Shown: positions 1-8,126 of the stretch, piece after piece | How positions within the stretch are numbered: the first letter of the stretch is position 1 | Layout of the letters: every line of letters begins with the position of its first letter | Assembly (NCBI GenBank): GCA_004431415.1 | Contig: QPMI01000117.1 | Coordinates: 310,001-374,000, forward strand | Source: Cyanophora paradoxa | Lineage: Eukaryota > Glaucocystophyceae > Cyanophorales > Cyanophoraceae | Direction: 5' to 3' | DNA length: 64,000 nucleotides | Made by a program: the position numbers and the translations under genes | Notes under the pieces: model-generated | What the model was told of the DNA's origin: nothing | The model's input: the letters and a program-made list of their open reading frames with translations, nothing else | The model's database searches: none

Positions 1-137
1 TAATCCGCGAGGACGCGAGCGGTCGCGATGCTTAACAGGATATCGACGATCGCGAGGCCGCAGACGTGGAAGTGGACGCCGGTGCCGGGGCGGCCGAGGG
101 AGTCGGAGAGGTGGGAGAGGGAGGCTTGCATTTGCAT
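1..137 (-). CDS. Small membrane protein of an NCLDV-wide family (partial, C-terminus off the left edge)
   Basis: Reading the minus strand from an ATG at 137 (or 131) gives an open frame to the window edge. It contains the block LGRPGTGVHFHVCGLAIVD followed by a hydrophobic stretch. A block of the form 'LGKPGxGxHxxRxxGxAxxDxxxT', followed by a transmembrane helix, is one I recognise from small membrane proteins common in phycodnavirus- and mimivirus-like algal viruses. Its biochemical role is unknown. The gene points the same way as the next four genes, with 18 bp between its start and the end of the neighbouring gene at 156. Only about 45 residues are visible. The family match is from memory of the pattern, not a search. 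It is the best single marker that the left part of the window is viral. Confidence 0.6.
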   Translation of the reverse strand, partial: MQMQASLSHLSDSLGRPGTGVHFHVCGLAIVDILLSIATARVLAD

Positions 138-155
138 GTGATAAAGGAAGACAAT

Positions 156-614
156 TTAGACGTTGTACTTCTCCTGGTACGCCTTTTTGCGGATCCAGAG
201 AGCATTGGGATGTGTTGGGTCATAATTGATGCTATCCGTGTCTGGGATGTACCGGCCCTTTTTCTTGTTTGCCTCATCGCCATCCCAGTTGCTGATTGTC
301 ATACTCTCGGGATCCTCGCCATCCACGGTTATGATGAGAGGCTGATCCTTATTCCATCCTGGGTAATCGGGGATGGTGAGGCGGTATACATCCTCCCCAT
401 CCTTGGTTGTTCGGGAGTAGCGGATGACATGCGGGCGCGCCATTCCCTTGACACCACCGGGAAGGGTAGCCTCGTGTGTCGGGTTGTACCACTTGCCCTC
501 GAGGGGGTGCGCGGTCTTTCCGGTGTCGGAGCTGCTTCCCATGAGCAAGAAGGCAGCACCGACACCGACAACAAGGAGGAGGATAACGAGGATGAGGACA
601 GCAGAGCCGGCCAT
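156..614 (-). CDS. Small single-pass membrane-anchored protein, function unknown
   Basis: A 152-residue protein. Residues 3-26 are an uninterrupted run of V, L, I, A and G, a clear N-terminal transmembrane segment or uncleaved signal anchor. The rest is soluble and hydrophilic, with many D, K, P and W residues and no recognised motif. An ER- or virion-membrane protein with a roughly 125-residue exposed domain fits. The start at 614 is preferred because it places the hydrophobic helix at the N-terminus. The gene lies between the membrane protein at the left edge and the adhesin-like genes to the right, all transcribed leftwards, as in a virion-protein cluster. I do not recognise the family. 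Confidence 0.6.
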   Translation of the reverse strand: MAGSAVLILVILLLVVGVGAAFLLMGSSSDTGKTAHPLEGKWYNPTHEATLPGGVKGMARPHVIRYSRTTKDGEDVYRLTIPDYPGWNKDQPLIITVDGEDPESMTISNWDGDEANKKKGRYIPDTDSINYDPTHPNALWIRKKAYQEKYNV

Positions 615-648
615 GGGTGATACAGAGGATGCAAGAAAAATCTAGGAC

Positions 649-1644
649 CTAAGACCTACCGATGGCAGTGTTCAGGGCATCAAATGCCAGCCGTAAATCG
701 TTTGCCTGTGCATCAGTTACGGCAGTTCCCATCACATAGCCGCCATTGCGATTATCCGACGGTCCGTGTATTTCTTCAGCTTCACCTGCAGTTCCTGTAG
801 CGCTTCCATGGGAGGTGCTTACTGTAACACTCCAATCCGAAGGAGTGGAATTTTGTGTACCAGTTACAAGAGTGCATTCCGACTTATTGCCATTTGCATA
901 GTAATAAACAGGTGTACCCAGAGCTCCCTGCGTCATAAGCATCAATCCGACAACCGGCACTGTTTGATTTGTGTTCATCTGTCCACCCCATCCGCAGCGG
1001 TTTGCCGTATTGTCGGTGAGAATGTAGTGGCGCGACCACTCCAACCCCCTGAATACGCCCATGAGTCGGGTTGCGGTTGGGGGCAAAGAGAGGGCAAATA
1101 CCCCAAAGTGGAGGTTCGATCCATTGGTAGTTATCGAAGAAAGTTTGACCCCTGTGTCAATAAACCCACCCGCAGTTACAGAGACCCGAGTCCCCGTGAT
1201 TCCTTGCAGTCTTCCATAGGTACAAGCTGTCGCACCAGTCCCCAAAGCTCTATTCGTGTCTGCAGTTGCTCCCAAAACCGTATTGATCGGACAGAGAGCA
1301 GTATTGATATCGGCACCACAGAAGGTATTCAACCGCCTGAGTGCACCCCATGTTCCGTTTGCAGAGTTAATGAGCGCGTTCACAAAAGCAATATGCGCAT
1401 CCTCCTCTGTGGCGTTCACTCCCGCCCCTCCGTTCGCCGCTATGGCCGCTTTCCAATCTGCAACTCTCTTGTTCGCAAATGATTGTGTTCCTTTCAAGGT
1501 CGACAGCCTAACGACCCCAGTGGTTGGGGCAGGGTACGTTGAGAACCCCAGCAGTTTCGAAAAGCGGAACTTGCCAGTCAACCCCATCATTTTCTGCAGG
1601 GATGACATGGTGATCTTTGTTGTCCCCACGGTCTGGACAGGCAT
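649..1644 (-). CDS. Probable virion/fibre-like structural protein, function unknown
   Basis: A 331-residue protein rich in T, G, A, N and S, the composition of extracellular adhesin or virion fibre proteins. The N-terminal 35 residues (ITMSSLQKMMGL followed by a basic stretch) resemble the short 'MSxLQ'-type leader module that also opens the larger LamG protein encoded at 2368-4212. The C-terminal 100 residues end in a helix-like segment (DAQANDLRLAFDALNTAIG), as seen after jelly-roll domains in viral and phage tail proteins. There is no clear signal peptide. A beta-sandwich receptor-binding or fibre protein is inferred from composition and neighbours only. It lies 34 bp downstream-to-upstream from the 614 start and 58 bp from the next gene, all on the minus strand. 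Confidence 0.5.
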   Translation of the reverse strand: MPVQTVGTTKITMSSLQKMMGLTGKFRFSKLLGFSTYPAPTTGVVRLSTLKGTQSFANKRVADWKAAIAANGGAGVNATEEDAHIAFVNALINSANGTWGALRRLNTFCGADINTALCPINTVLGATADTNRALGTGATACTYGRLQGITGTRVSVTAGGFIDTGVKLSSITTNGSNLHFGVFALSLPPTATRLMGVFRGLEWSRHYILTDNTANRCGWGGQMNTNQTVPVVGLMLMTQGALGTPVYYYANGNKSECTLVTGTQNSTPSDWSVTVSTSHGSATGTAGEAEEIHGPSDNRNGGYVMGTAVTDAQANDLRLAFDALNTAIGRS

Positions 1645-1702
1645 GAGGTCATGAATCAGACAATCAAATTATTTTTACGGCAGACTGGACCATCGTACCG
1701 AG

Positions 1703-2314
1703 TCACCTCACAAAAACCATCACCGGGTTGCTGTTCTTGAAGGTTGGATGGAGTGCTCCTTGTGTGTTGAATCCATTTTCACCCCAAAAAATCCAGGTTG
1801 GATCGTGAACGCTCCCGGGTGATATCCATGGATCTTCAGCGTTTAAATTGCGGTGGTAAATATAGGCATTTGTGTTTCTGTCGGCGGTCCCCATGTTCTG
1901 AGATGACCCAGTCATTGTAACTACTTTTCCAGATTCAATCGGGAACGTAATCTGGGACAACGGGAAATAAAACCAGTACCCGGTTGTTGTCCAAAAAAGG
2001 ATCTCCGTCACAGCAGCCCCACCTTGGAGCGTATAATTTCTCCAATACCCACCTGTTGTCGGTATACTCCCCGTGCTACTATAAGTCCCATGCGAATAGG
2101 ATAACCCACTCCAAGCTACTTTCCCTGTATCGCCAGCGAACATCCCCCCCGTAGATGGCTGGGCCGCGAACGACATCCACCCCCCGTTGGCGGTTGCCAT
2201 GTCGCAGTAGATTCTGGCGATCGAACCGTCCGCGAGACGGAACTTGTAGGTTCCACTGGATGCGGACGTATTCACGCCTTTGAGCTGGACCGCATTTTGC
2301 GAATAGCTGACCAT
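1703..2314 (-). CDS. Fibrinogen-like C-terminal domain, 3' part of a frameshifted adhesin gene
   Basis: This frame gives 203 residues from the first Met. Residues 19-50 carry the pattern of a fibrinogen-related domain start (SGTYKFRLADGSIARIYCDM, then a short spacer and GGWMSF), close to the 'YxIxxxxxxxxVYCDMxTxGGGWT' of that family. Later aromatic-rich strands (WIFWGENGFN near the C-terminus) also fit. Fibrinogen-like domains bind carbohydrate or acetyl groups. The frame stays open upstream of the Met into the fibronectin type III region of the adjacent gene, so this is probably the C-terminal part of one protein whose frame is broken near 2400. Whether that break is real or a sequencing error cannot be told from the sequence. 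Confidence 0.6.
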   Translation of the reverse strand: MVSYSQNAVQLKGVNTSASSGTYKFRLADGSIARIYCDMATANGGWMSFAAQPSTGGMFAGDTGKVAWSGLSYSHGTYSSTGSIPTTGGYWRNYTLQGGAAVTEILFWTTTGYWFYFPLSQITFPIESGKVVTMTGSSQNMGTADRNTNAYIYHRNLNAEDPWISPGSVHDPTWIFWGENGFNTQGALHPTFKNSNPVMVFVR

Positions 2315-2367
2315 AAGAGGAGACTCCTGAGAAGCCCCCCCCTCTACGCCCCCCGTGACCGGCCTGA

Positions 2368-4212
2368 CTACATAGGTATACGGGGTGACGAACAGCGCCG
2401 TGGTGTGTCCGTGAACGGGCTTGCAACATTATCTCCCACCTTTGTGCCGTTTCGGTAAACGTTGTAGGATTCAACTACCCCAGGGGTATGGGCGGTCCAG
2501 CTAACAGAGACATGAGGGGATGACGGCGATGGCTGAGATACAGAGATGGTTGTGCCGTACTTGTTCAGAAGCCACCCTCGAACCGCCTGAACATCGCCGT
2601 TTGAGAGGGGCTTGTCCCACACCATCAGTTCGCGGAGGTCAAGATTCGAGTGATTCGCGCCATCCGCGCCCCTGCTGATCCGCATCGTGGAGAATGTTCG
2701 GTTCGACATTGTGAACGTTCCCGTGTGGCTCTCACGGTCTTCGCCGTTCCAGATGTCAAAGGTGTTTGGCGCCAATCGCAATGCCACAACCTGCCAGGCC
2801 CCGGTGATCGGCCCGGGATCGGCATTGTCGTAAACCACCGACGATCCTACCATGTAGGCAACGTGGGTGGATGCGGTTGTTGTGCTCCGTCCAAAGCTGA
2901 TCGTGTCAGCCGGGCCTGTATTGGCAAAGTAGAACAGGCGCTCGGCATTCAGAGCGGCGCTGTGGTAGAAACGGATGACCATGATGGCCGTGAACCCCCC
3001 ACTGGTTCCGATGTCAAAGGTGCTGGATCCCAGGCTCAAGGAATTCCCGTAGGTCGTGGATGTGGATCCAGGGACGCCAAAACGCACGTAAGGGAACCGC
3101 TCATCTCTCTTGACCACCGGCAGGGTGCACCCCCCCAAGGAGGCCGCCGTGGCATTTATTGTCGTTCCCGTCACCCCGGTCCACGAACTGATGGTGGCAT
3201 CTGCGTCCGTCGATGTCAGCGTGTCAACCTGCAGCCACACCCGCGGGGCAAACATGGCGTTGTTCTCCGCGACGAGCGAGCGCCGGACTGTAAGGACATC
3301 GGTATCAGAGAGGGGCTTGTCGTAGATAATGAGCTCGCGGAGGTCCATATTTGAATTATTTGAGGGGCTTGCCGATGCACTGCCTCCTATGTACATATTC
3401 GCAAAATTCCGGTTCGGAAGTGTTGCAGGGAGGTTAGTTGTCGTGAATGTCATGGTGTCACTGGTCCATACTTCACATCTACCGGGCTTCCATCGAAGTG
3501 CAAAAATCTGCCATGAGCCCGTGATGGCAACGTCTACCCCAGACGTCGCATAGTACCCCGTATTCCCGTTAGTCATGGCATACAATACCGATGCCAAAGT
3601 ACCATTACGAGCAACAAGCCAGTTATCCGGCCCCCCTGCCGCACCGCTAATGAAATCGAACACTCTCTCGAAATTTTGGACCGGAGTGTTAAATTTAACA
3701 ACATAGAAGGCCGTACACCCCCCAGTCTCGGCCAACATGAAATCATAGCTTTTACCCCCCCCCGCCAGATTGACCCCGTTTCCATTGGACGTGCTTGTCG
3801 AGCTAGGGGTCGGATTCCCGAAACGAACATAGAAGACGCCGTCGTTCTTGATGATCCTGGGCATACCCGCCCCCCCCATGGCGTACGGCGTTCCGTCAAG
3901 TGCATTTGACCCAGGCCACGTGGTGATCGGAGCACCACTTGCAAGCGAACTGTCGATTGCGCTCGCCTTCAACCAGAACCGAGGCTGGACCCGCTGGTTG
4001 TTCGCGCTCACAGTCCCGAAGAACCTCTGCAGCCTGATGGTCTCCCCCCGCTTCGGGATGTTCGGGTTGTTCGCGGCGTACCCCCTTGGTGCATCGCGGT
4101 ACAGCTCGGACATGCGTAATTTTGCCCCCATCTTGTACTCTGCTGCGATATCCGAGAACCTCAGGCACCCCGTGGTCTGCAGCACCATCTCGGGCCTTTG
4201 TACACAGCGCAC
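2368..4212 (-). CDS. Two-LamG plus FN3 adhesin/fibre protein, frame broken near its C-terminus
   Basis: A 614-residue frame. Residues 1-70 form a leader of a kind common in viral and phage tail proteins (LRMSELYR... then IPKRGETIRLQRFFG). Two homologous concanavalin/LamG-type jelly rolls follow, at about 75-320 and 325-555. Each opens with a PRxWL(K/Q)(A/V) motif and closes with a DLRELxxxDKPLSxxDVxxVR motif. Residues 560-605 are a fibronectin type III start (VSVSWTAHTPGVVESYNVYR). The frame then ends abruptly at 2368, while the expected FN3 strand (TPYTYVVRPVTGG) continues in another minus-strand frame into the fibrinogen-like part. The expected role is host-surface glycan binding by a virion fibre. 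Domain calls rest on visible internal repetition and family patterns. Confidence 0.7.
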   Translation of the reverse strand: MRCVQRPEMVLQTTGCLRFSDIAAEYKMGAKLRMSELYRDAPRGYAANNPNIPKRGETIRLQRFFGTVSANNQRVQPRFWLKASAIDSSLASGAPITTWPGSNALDGTPYAMGGAGMPRIIKNDGVFYVRFGNPTPSSTSTSNGNGVNLAGGGKSYDFMLAETGGCTAFYVVKFNTPVQNFERVFDFISGAAGGPDNWLVARNGTLASVLYAMTNGNTGYYATSGVDVAITGSWQIFALRWKPGRCEVWTSDTMTFTTTNLPATLPNRNFANMYIGGSASASPSNNSNMDLRELIIYDKPLSDTDVLTVRRSLVAENNAMFAPRVWLQVDTLTSTDADATISSWTGVTGTTINATAASLGGCTLPVVKRDERFPYVRFGVPGSTSTTYGNSLSLGSSTFDIGTSGGFTAIMVIRFYHSAALNAERLFYFANTGPADTISFGRSTTTASTHVAYMVGSSVVYDNADPGPITGAWQVVALRLAPNTFDIWNGEDRESHTGTFTMSNRTFSTMRISRGADGANHSNLDLRELMVWDKPLSNGDVQAVRGWLLNKYGTTISVSQPSPSSPHVSVSWTAHTPGVVESYNVYRNGTKVGDNVASPFTDTPRRCSSPRIPM

Positions 4213-4251
4213 ACAAAATTTCGCGGGCCATCGGGGTTTTGCAGATCTAAC

Positions 4252-5562
4252 TCAATCATCCGGGTCCAGCGCGGGGTCGTACATGGGGTGCCCTCTGGGG
4301 TAGCGGCGGGCCGTCGCCTGGTACTCGGAGACGCTCCGGGCCACGGGTCGCGCCAGCCACGCGTACTCCGGCTTGGGCCTCGGGGGCGGCGGGGGTGGGG
4401 GACCCGACGGGGGAAGGGCGGCGGTCGCTGCGGTCACCGGGGGGGCTGCGGGCCCTGCGGTCACTGCGGTCACTGCGGTTTCCGTCGGTTCCGCGGGGGC
4501 CCCCTTGCGCTTCTTCGCCCTCTCGGCCTTTCTCGCCTCCTTCTCGGCCTTGCGCTTGGTCTCGCGCTCGGCCTGTTTTGCGTCCCACTCCTTCTGTTTC
4601 CGCTCCCCGCGTTTTTTGATGGCCTCGGGTGCCGGCTTCCACCACTCAATCAGGTACTGGAGGCCGCGGATGATGCGGTTCGGGCTGGGGTTCTTGGGGT
4701 CGAAAAGGGACCCGTCCACGGCCGCCGCGATGGCATCCACGAGATCCTTGTCCGTCGGGGGCTGCGTCATCCAGAGAGTGTGCACGCGCTCTTTGAAGTT
4801 GCTCAGTGGCACGAGCGGCTTGTTCTCGATCACCGAAAGCCCGCTCAGGTCCCCATCAAACGGGGAGGGCTCATCAAAGATCGGCTGCTTGTTCGGGGGG
4901 CTATCAAAGAAGCGGCGCCAGTTCTCGCCGATGAACCAGGATTTGTGCCAGACAGTAATAATCTCGCGGGACCCATCCAGTAGCCTGGTCAGCGAAGAGC
5001 CCCCAAGCCGCCTGTTGATAACCTGGAAGAGCTTGCAGACCAGCGAGGCCCAACGGAAATCGTCGTGAGAGTGGTTGGTGCAGAGAGGTATGCCGAGGTC
5101 ACGGTGAACCCCGACCACCGCTTGCTGCTTGTTGACGTACTCGGGGATGTCCTTGTCGCGACAGAACCAGAACCGGCACTTCTCCTCCTTGGGGGCCTGG
5201 GGGGTCCTCTTTGCCTTCAGGGTGCAGGAGTGGCACAGCTTGCCACCCGCCCACTTCATTGCCTTGGATACCCGCTTGATCTCCTTCTTGCATTCCGGAT
5301 TCTCGCACACTTTCTTGACCTGCAGGGGTGTGCGAGGCTTTGGGGCCCAGTTGGGGTCAGCGGCTCTCTTCGCATCTCGCCAACACTTTCTGCAGGGCCC
5401 GTCGGGTTCGTTCTTGACCAGTTTGGGCTGGGTCGGACACGACTTGTTGGGACAGGGGAACCGATGAAACCTGTGTTTCTTGTGATCGTACTTTGGGCCG
5501 AACTTGTCCAGCTCATACTCGTCGAACCCCAGCGTGTCCGCCCGGCCCTTCTCGCACTCCAT
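4252..5562 (-). CDS. Cysteine-rich putative zinc-binding protein with K/E helix and proline-rich tail
   Basis: A 436-residue protein of unknown function. The first 170 residues contain repeated CxxC-type pairs: CPNKSC, CRKC, CENPEC, CHSC, then CRFWFC, consistent with three or four zinc-binding knuckles. Residues 170-310 are a mixed domain with many W residues. Residues 310-360 are a charged helix rich in K, E and R, likely coiled coil or nucleic-acid binding. Residues 365-400 are alternating TAV/AAP and a run of prolines. The ATG at 5562 is supported by a motif at 5597-5609 that also precedes the cysteine-rich gene ending at 6288. The two cysteine-rich genes may be co-regulated. No catalytic motif is visible. 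Confidence 0.6.
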   Translation of the reverse strand: MECEKGRADTLGFDEYELDKFGPKYDHKKHRFHRFPCPNKSCPTQPKLVKNEPDGPCRKCWRDAKRAADPNWAPKPRTPLQVKKVCENPECKKEIKRVSKAMKWAGGKLCHSCTLKAKRTPQAPKEEKCRFWFCRDKDIPEYVNKQQAVVGVHRDLGIPLCTNHSHDDFRWASLVCKLFQVINRRLGGSSLTRLLDGSREIITVWHKSWFIGENWRRFFDSPPNKQPIFDEPSPFDGDLSGLSVIENKPLVPLSNFKERVHTLWMTQPPTDKDLVDAIAAAVDGSLFDPKNPSPNRIIRGLQYLIEWWKPAPEAIKKRGERKQKEWDAKQAERETKRKAEKEARKAERAKKRKGAPAEPTETAVTAVTAGPAAPPVTAATAALPPSGPPPPPPPRPKPEYAWLARPVARSVSEYQATARRYPRGHPMYDPALDPDD

Positions 5563-5596
5563 GGTTTGATGTATGGCAACATAAAGACAGGTTGAT

Positions 5597-5609
5597 GTTT
5601 AACGCGCTC
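5597..5609 (-). promoter_or_regulatory. Shared upstream motif (GAGCGCGTTAAAC on the minus strand), copy 1
   Basis: The same 13 bases occur at 7055-7067, in the same orientation relative to the downstream gene. Here the motif ends 34 nt from the ATG at 5562. A viral early or late promoter box is the simplest reading. Confidence 0.5.
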
Positions 5610-5615
5610 GAATAT

Positions 5616-6224
5616 CGACCAGGTGCGATACTCACAAGAGCCAAGTCCGGCCCCCGTGTCTATATAAGTCGATGGGGGGGCGGCACCAGCTTGGGAGAAC
5701 CGCCCCTTGTCGACACACGAGCAGCCCCCAGACAGCGGGGGTACGCGCTCGACGGACCAAGGTTCAGACCCCGGGGCAGCCCGCACTTCGACCAGGTGCG
5801 ATACTCACAAGAGCCAAGTCCGGCCCCCGTGTCTATATAAGTCGATGGGGGGGCGGCACCAGCTTGGGAGAACCGCCCCTTGTCGACACACGAGCAGCCC
5901 CCAGACAGCGGGGGTACGCGCTCGACGGACCAAGGTTCAGACCCCGGGGCAGCCCGCACTTCGACCAGGTGCGATACTCACAAGAGCCAAGTCCGGCCCC
6001 CGTGTCTATATAAGTCGATGGGGGGCGGCACCCGCTTGGGAGAACCGCCCCTTGTCGACACACGAGCAGCCCCCAGACAGCGGGGGTACGCGCTCGACGG
6101 ACCAAGGTTCAGACCCCGGGGCAGCCCGCACTTCGACCAGGTGCGATACTCACAAGAGCCAAGTCCGGCCCCCGTGTCTATATAAGTCGATGGGGGGCGG
6201 CACTGGCTTGGGAGAACCGCCCCT
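5616..6224. repeat. Tandem array of 173-bp units, each with a TATA box (3 full copies plus a partial fourth)
   Basis: Copies start at 5616, 5789, 5962 and 6134 (periods 173, 173, 172) and are nearly identical. The fourth diverges after about 6224. Each carries TATATAA (5661, 5834, 6007, 6179) followed about 10 nt later by GATGGGG and a GC-rich tract. The array separates two leftward genes. Frames that run through the array exist on both strands but simply follow the repeat. It reads as a multiplied promoter or enhancer block, or a recombination or replication repeat. A diverged relative lies at about 7068-7150. Confidence 0.9.
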
Positions 6225-6287
6225 GCCCGCTACCCGAGCCCACGCAACACAGGCAAAACATCGCAGACAGGTAGGTCGGTATTCGAC

Positions 6288-7004
6288 TTACATATCGGTT
6301 TCATCATCATCGGGGTACATTTCGGGGTACACGTAGCGGATCACGCGGGACCCCGAGAGGGGGGCGGCGGCTCGCTTGAGGCCCTCGCTGATTGCCATAG
6401 AGTACCAACTGCACAGGTGCTCGTGGGATGTCGACGGGATGTTCTCGGCCTCGAGATGGAGAAACACGATGGGCTTCTTGAACTCGAGCGACAGGGCGGC
6501 CACACGAAACTGCTCTATTTCGTCAGGGCCCTTGTTGACCATGATTGCCACGATGCGGTCCGCCGTCTCCCGGAGGAGGGTGGGGCTGCACATGAAGCAC
6601 CGAGGACCGCGAAGGTAGGCGCGTTCGAAGAGGTGGCTTGGTCCAAACGAGGTCCCAGCCCGCACCAACACATCGTGGGCCATGTCTCTGTTTCTAAGGA
6701 AGCCGGTATCCTCTTTGTCGATGCACTTGCTGCACACCGCCTTGTCGTACTTGACGGTGACTGAGCGGCACTCGTGGCATTTGAAGCCGCCCATGCATAT
6801 CACACACGTACCCCCGCCGCACGGGGCGCAGAAGTCGAACCCGGGGACCGCCTTCTCATCGCACCCATTTCGACAGGGCTTGCATCTGCGACAGAAGCTG
6901 GTCTTGGGCGACTCGACGTTCCTCCCACAGCCCACTGCACACTTGGTTCGCTTGTTGGTCCCGGTAGGGGTGAAGAGCACGGCCATCTCCGCCTGGGACA
7001 GCAT
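6288..7004 (-). CDS. Cysteine-rich, RING-like or zinc-ribbon protein with acidic tail
   Basis: From the ATG at 7004 this is 238 residues. An upstream in-frame ATG at 7079 exists, but it would place the shared motif at 7055-7067 inside the coding region, so 7004 (or 6986) is preferred. Residues 20-105 hold a dense series of cysteine pairs: CAVGC, CRRCKPC, CAPC, CVIC, CHEC, CSKC, later CFMC, enough for three or more zinc sites. The pattern is not a textbook RING because the spacing of the central C/H pair is not clear. Residues 130-215 are a globular part with aliphatic strands. The C-terminus is strongly acidic (PDDDETDM). A zinc-dependent protein- or nucleic-acid-binding factor is inferred; the family is not recognised. 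Confidence 0.6.
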   Translation of the reverse strand: MLSQAEMAVLFTPTGTNKRTKCAVGCGRNVESPKTSFCRRCKPCRNGCDEKAVPGFDFCAPCGGGTCVICMGGFKCHECRSVTVKYDKAVCSKCIDKEDTGFLRNRDMAHDVLVRAGTSFGPSHLFERAYLRGPRCFMCSPTLLRETADRIVAIMVNKGPDEIEQFRVAALSLEFKKPIVFLHLEAENIPSTSHEHLCSWYSMAISEGLKRAAAPLSGSRVIRYVYPEMYPDDDETDM

Positions 7005-7054
7005 CTCTCTCGGATATCGCCGCTTACATGGTGCAGAGAAGGAAGTTAGGCGCC

Positions 7055-7067
7055 GTTTAACGCGCTC
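7055..7067 (-). promoter_or_regulatory. Shared upstream motif (GAGCGCGTTAAAC on the minus strand), copy 2
   Basis: Identical to 5597-5609. It ends 50 nt upstream of the preferred ATG at 7004, which helps to decide that start. The sequence beyond it (7068-7150) is a degenerate copy of the 173-bp unit, including an AT-rich ctatacagttata in the TATA position. Confidence 0.5.
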
Positions 7068-7190
7068 ATATACCGACACGGGGCAAAGAACTCAAGACAC
7101 TGAGCCCCCCCCTGGGACTATACAGTTATAGGGGCGGTGATCATCGGCTTGAGAGTTTCGACACGTGCCAGAGTGTGAGATTATGCGCGC

Positions 7191-8006
7191 TCACATCGGG
7201 AACATCGGGCTGCTCGGGTTCCACCACCCTGCCCCCGCACCCCCGCCGTGGTTCCGCAGCGGCCCGAAAGCGATCACGTAGAGGTACGACAGGATCATCA
7301 GCGTCTCCAGCACGATATCGCGCGCGCCCCTCCGCCTCGCCATGTCCATCGCGGTCCTCGCCAGCTCGGCGCCCCGTGAGCGGGGCCGCACGGGCCCCCC
7401 GAAGCCCCGCGGGCCCCCAAGGCGTGTCCGCAGGAGCACACGGGGGCGCAGGCGGATGCTGCGGGGCTCCGCGGGCCTCGCGGGTCCGAGCTGCTCGGAT
7501 GCGGCGGGGTAGTCGGGGTACGACGCCTCGGAGCCCGTTTCAATCAAGGGGAGGGGCTGTGCGGTCACGAGGGTGTACGCCTCGAAAACCTCCACCAGAT
7601 CCCTGATGATGGATGGGCCCGTTGAACCGCGCGACACGTCAAATGCGAGCGAGGCGTCCAGGTGCGTTAACAGGACCTGCACCCCGTTGGGCCACGCAGG
7701 GTTGCCAAAGTCGACCCGCCCGGTCTCCGCTGCCCCCCGCACGAAACCACCGGGGTCCGACAGTCCCTTGGATTGCATGTAAGCGAGCACCTCGGCCGCC
7801 CCGAAAACCATGAGCCGCGAGAAGGCGTCCAGCACCTGCCCCTCGTTGTTCCTTGCCACCTCCCTCTCGGCCTCCTCTACGGTACCAAACCGCGCGATGC
7901 CCCTGTTGTAGGCCGCCATCGCCTGCGTGTACCTCAATGCATCTCCAAAGTCGTCCACGGAGTACATGTCCTGGAAATCAGGGAAGCCTTGGTTGCGCAA
8001 GGACAT
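7191..8006 (-). CDS. Unrecognised mostly helical protein with R/P-rich C-terminal half
   Basis: From the ATG at 8006 (MSLRNQGFPDF...) the protein has 271 residues. An in-frame ATG at 8060 is the alternative; more upstream starts would overlap the opposite-strand gene at 8127 and are rejected. The first 160 residues look like a compact alpha-helical domain (alternating A, L, E, R with conserved-looking aromatic positions). The second half contains basic segments rich in R, P and G, then a short hydrophobic segment (TLMILSYLYVIAFG) that may be a membrane helix near the C-terminus. No motif is recognised. The gene diverges from 8127-8552 across about 120 bp. Confidence 0.45.
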   Translation of the reverse strand: MSLRNQGFPDFQDMYSVDDFGDALRYTQAMAAYNRGIARFGTVEEAEREVARNNEGQVLDAFSRLMVFGAAEVLAYMQSKGLSDPGGFVRGAAETGRVDFGNPAWPNGVQVLLTHLDASLAFDVSRGSTGPSIIRDLVEVFEAYTLVTAQPLPLIETGSEASYPDYPAASEQLGPARPAEPRSIRLRPRVLLRTRLGGPRGFGGPVRPRSRGAELARTAMDMARRRGARDIVLETLMILSYLYVIAFGPLRNHGGGAGAGWWNPSSPMFPM

Positions 8007-8126
8007 CCTCTCTTTCACCCAGCCTCTACATTTTCTCTCAGCCGCCCAATTACAGTCCATCTGTAACCACCCGCCAGCCCCGCGTTCAGCACCCGCCGAA
8101 CCTTCTCCCCGCATAGAGTACCAAAA

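Noticed and set aside
5672-6336. Open frames of 90-209 codons through the 173-bp array on both strands
   Set aside because: The same residues recur with the repeat period and no promoter or family supports translation; treated as noncoding repeat.
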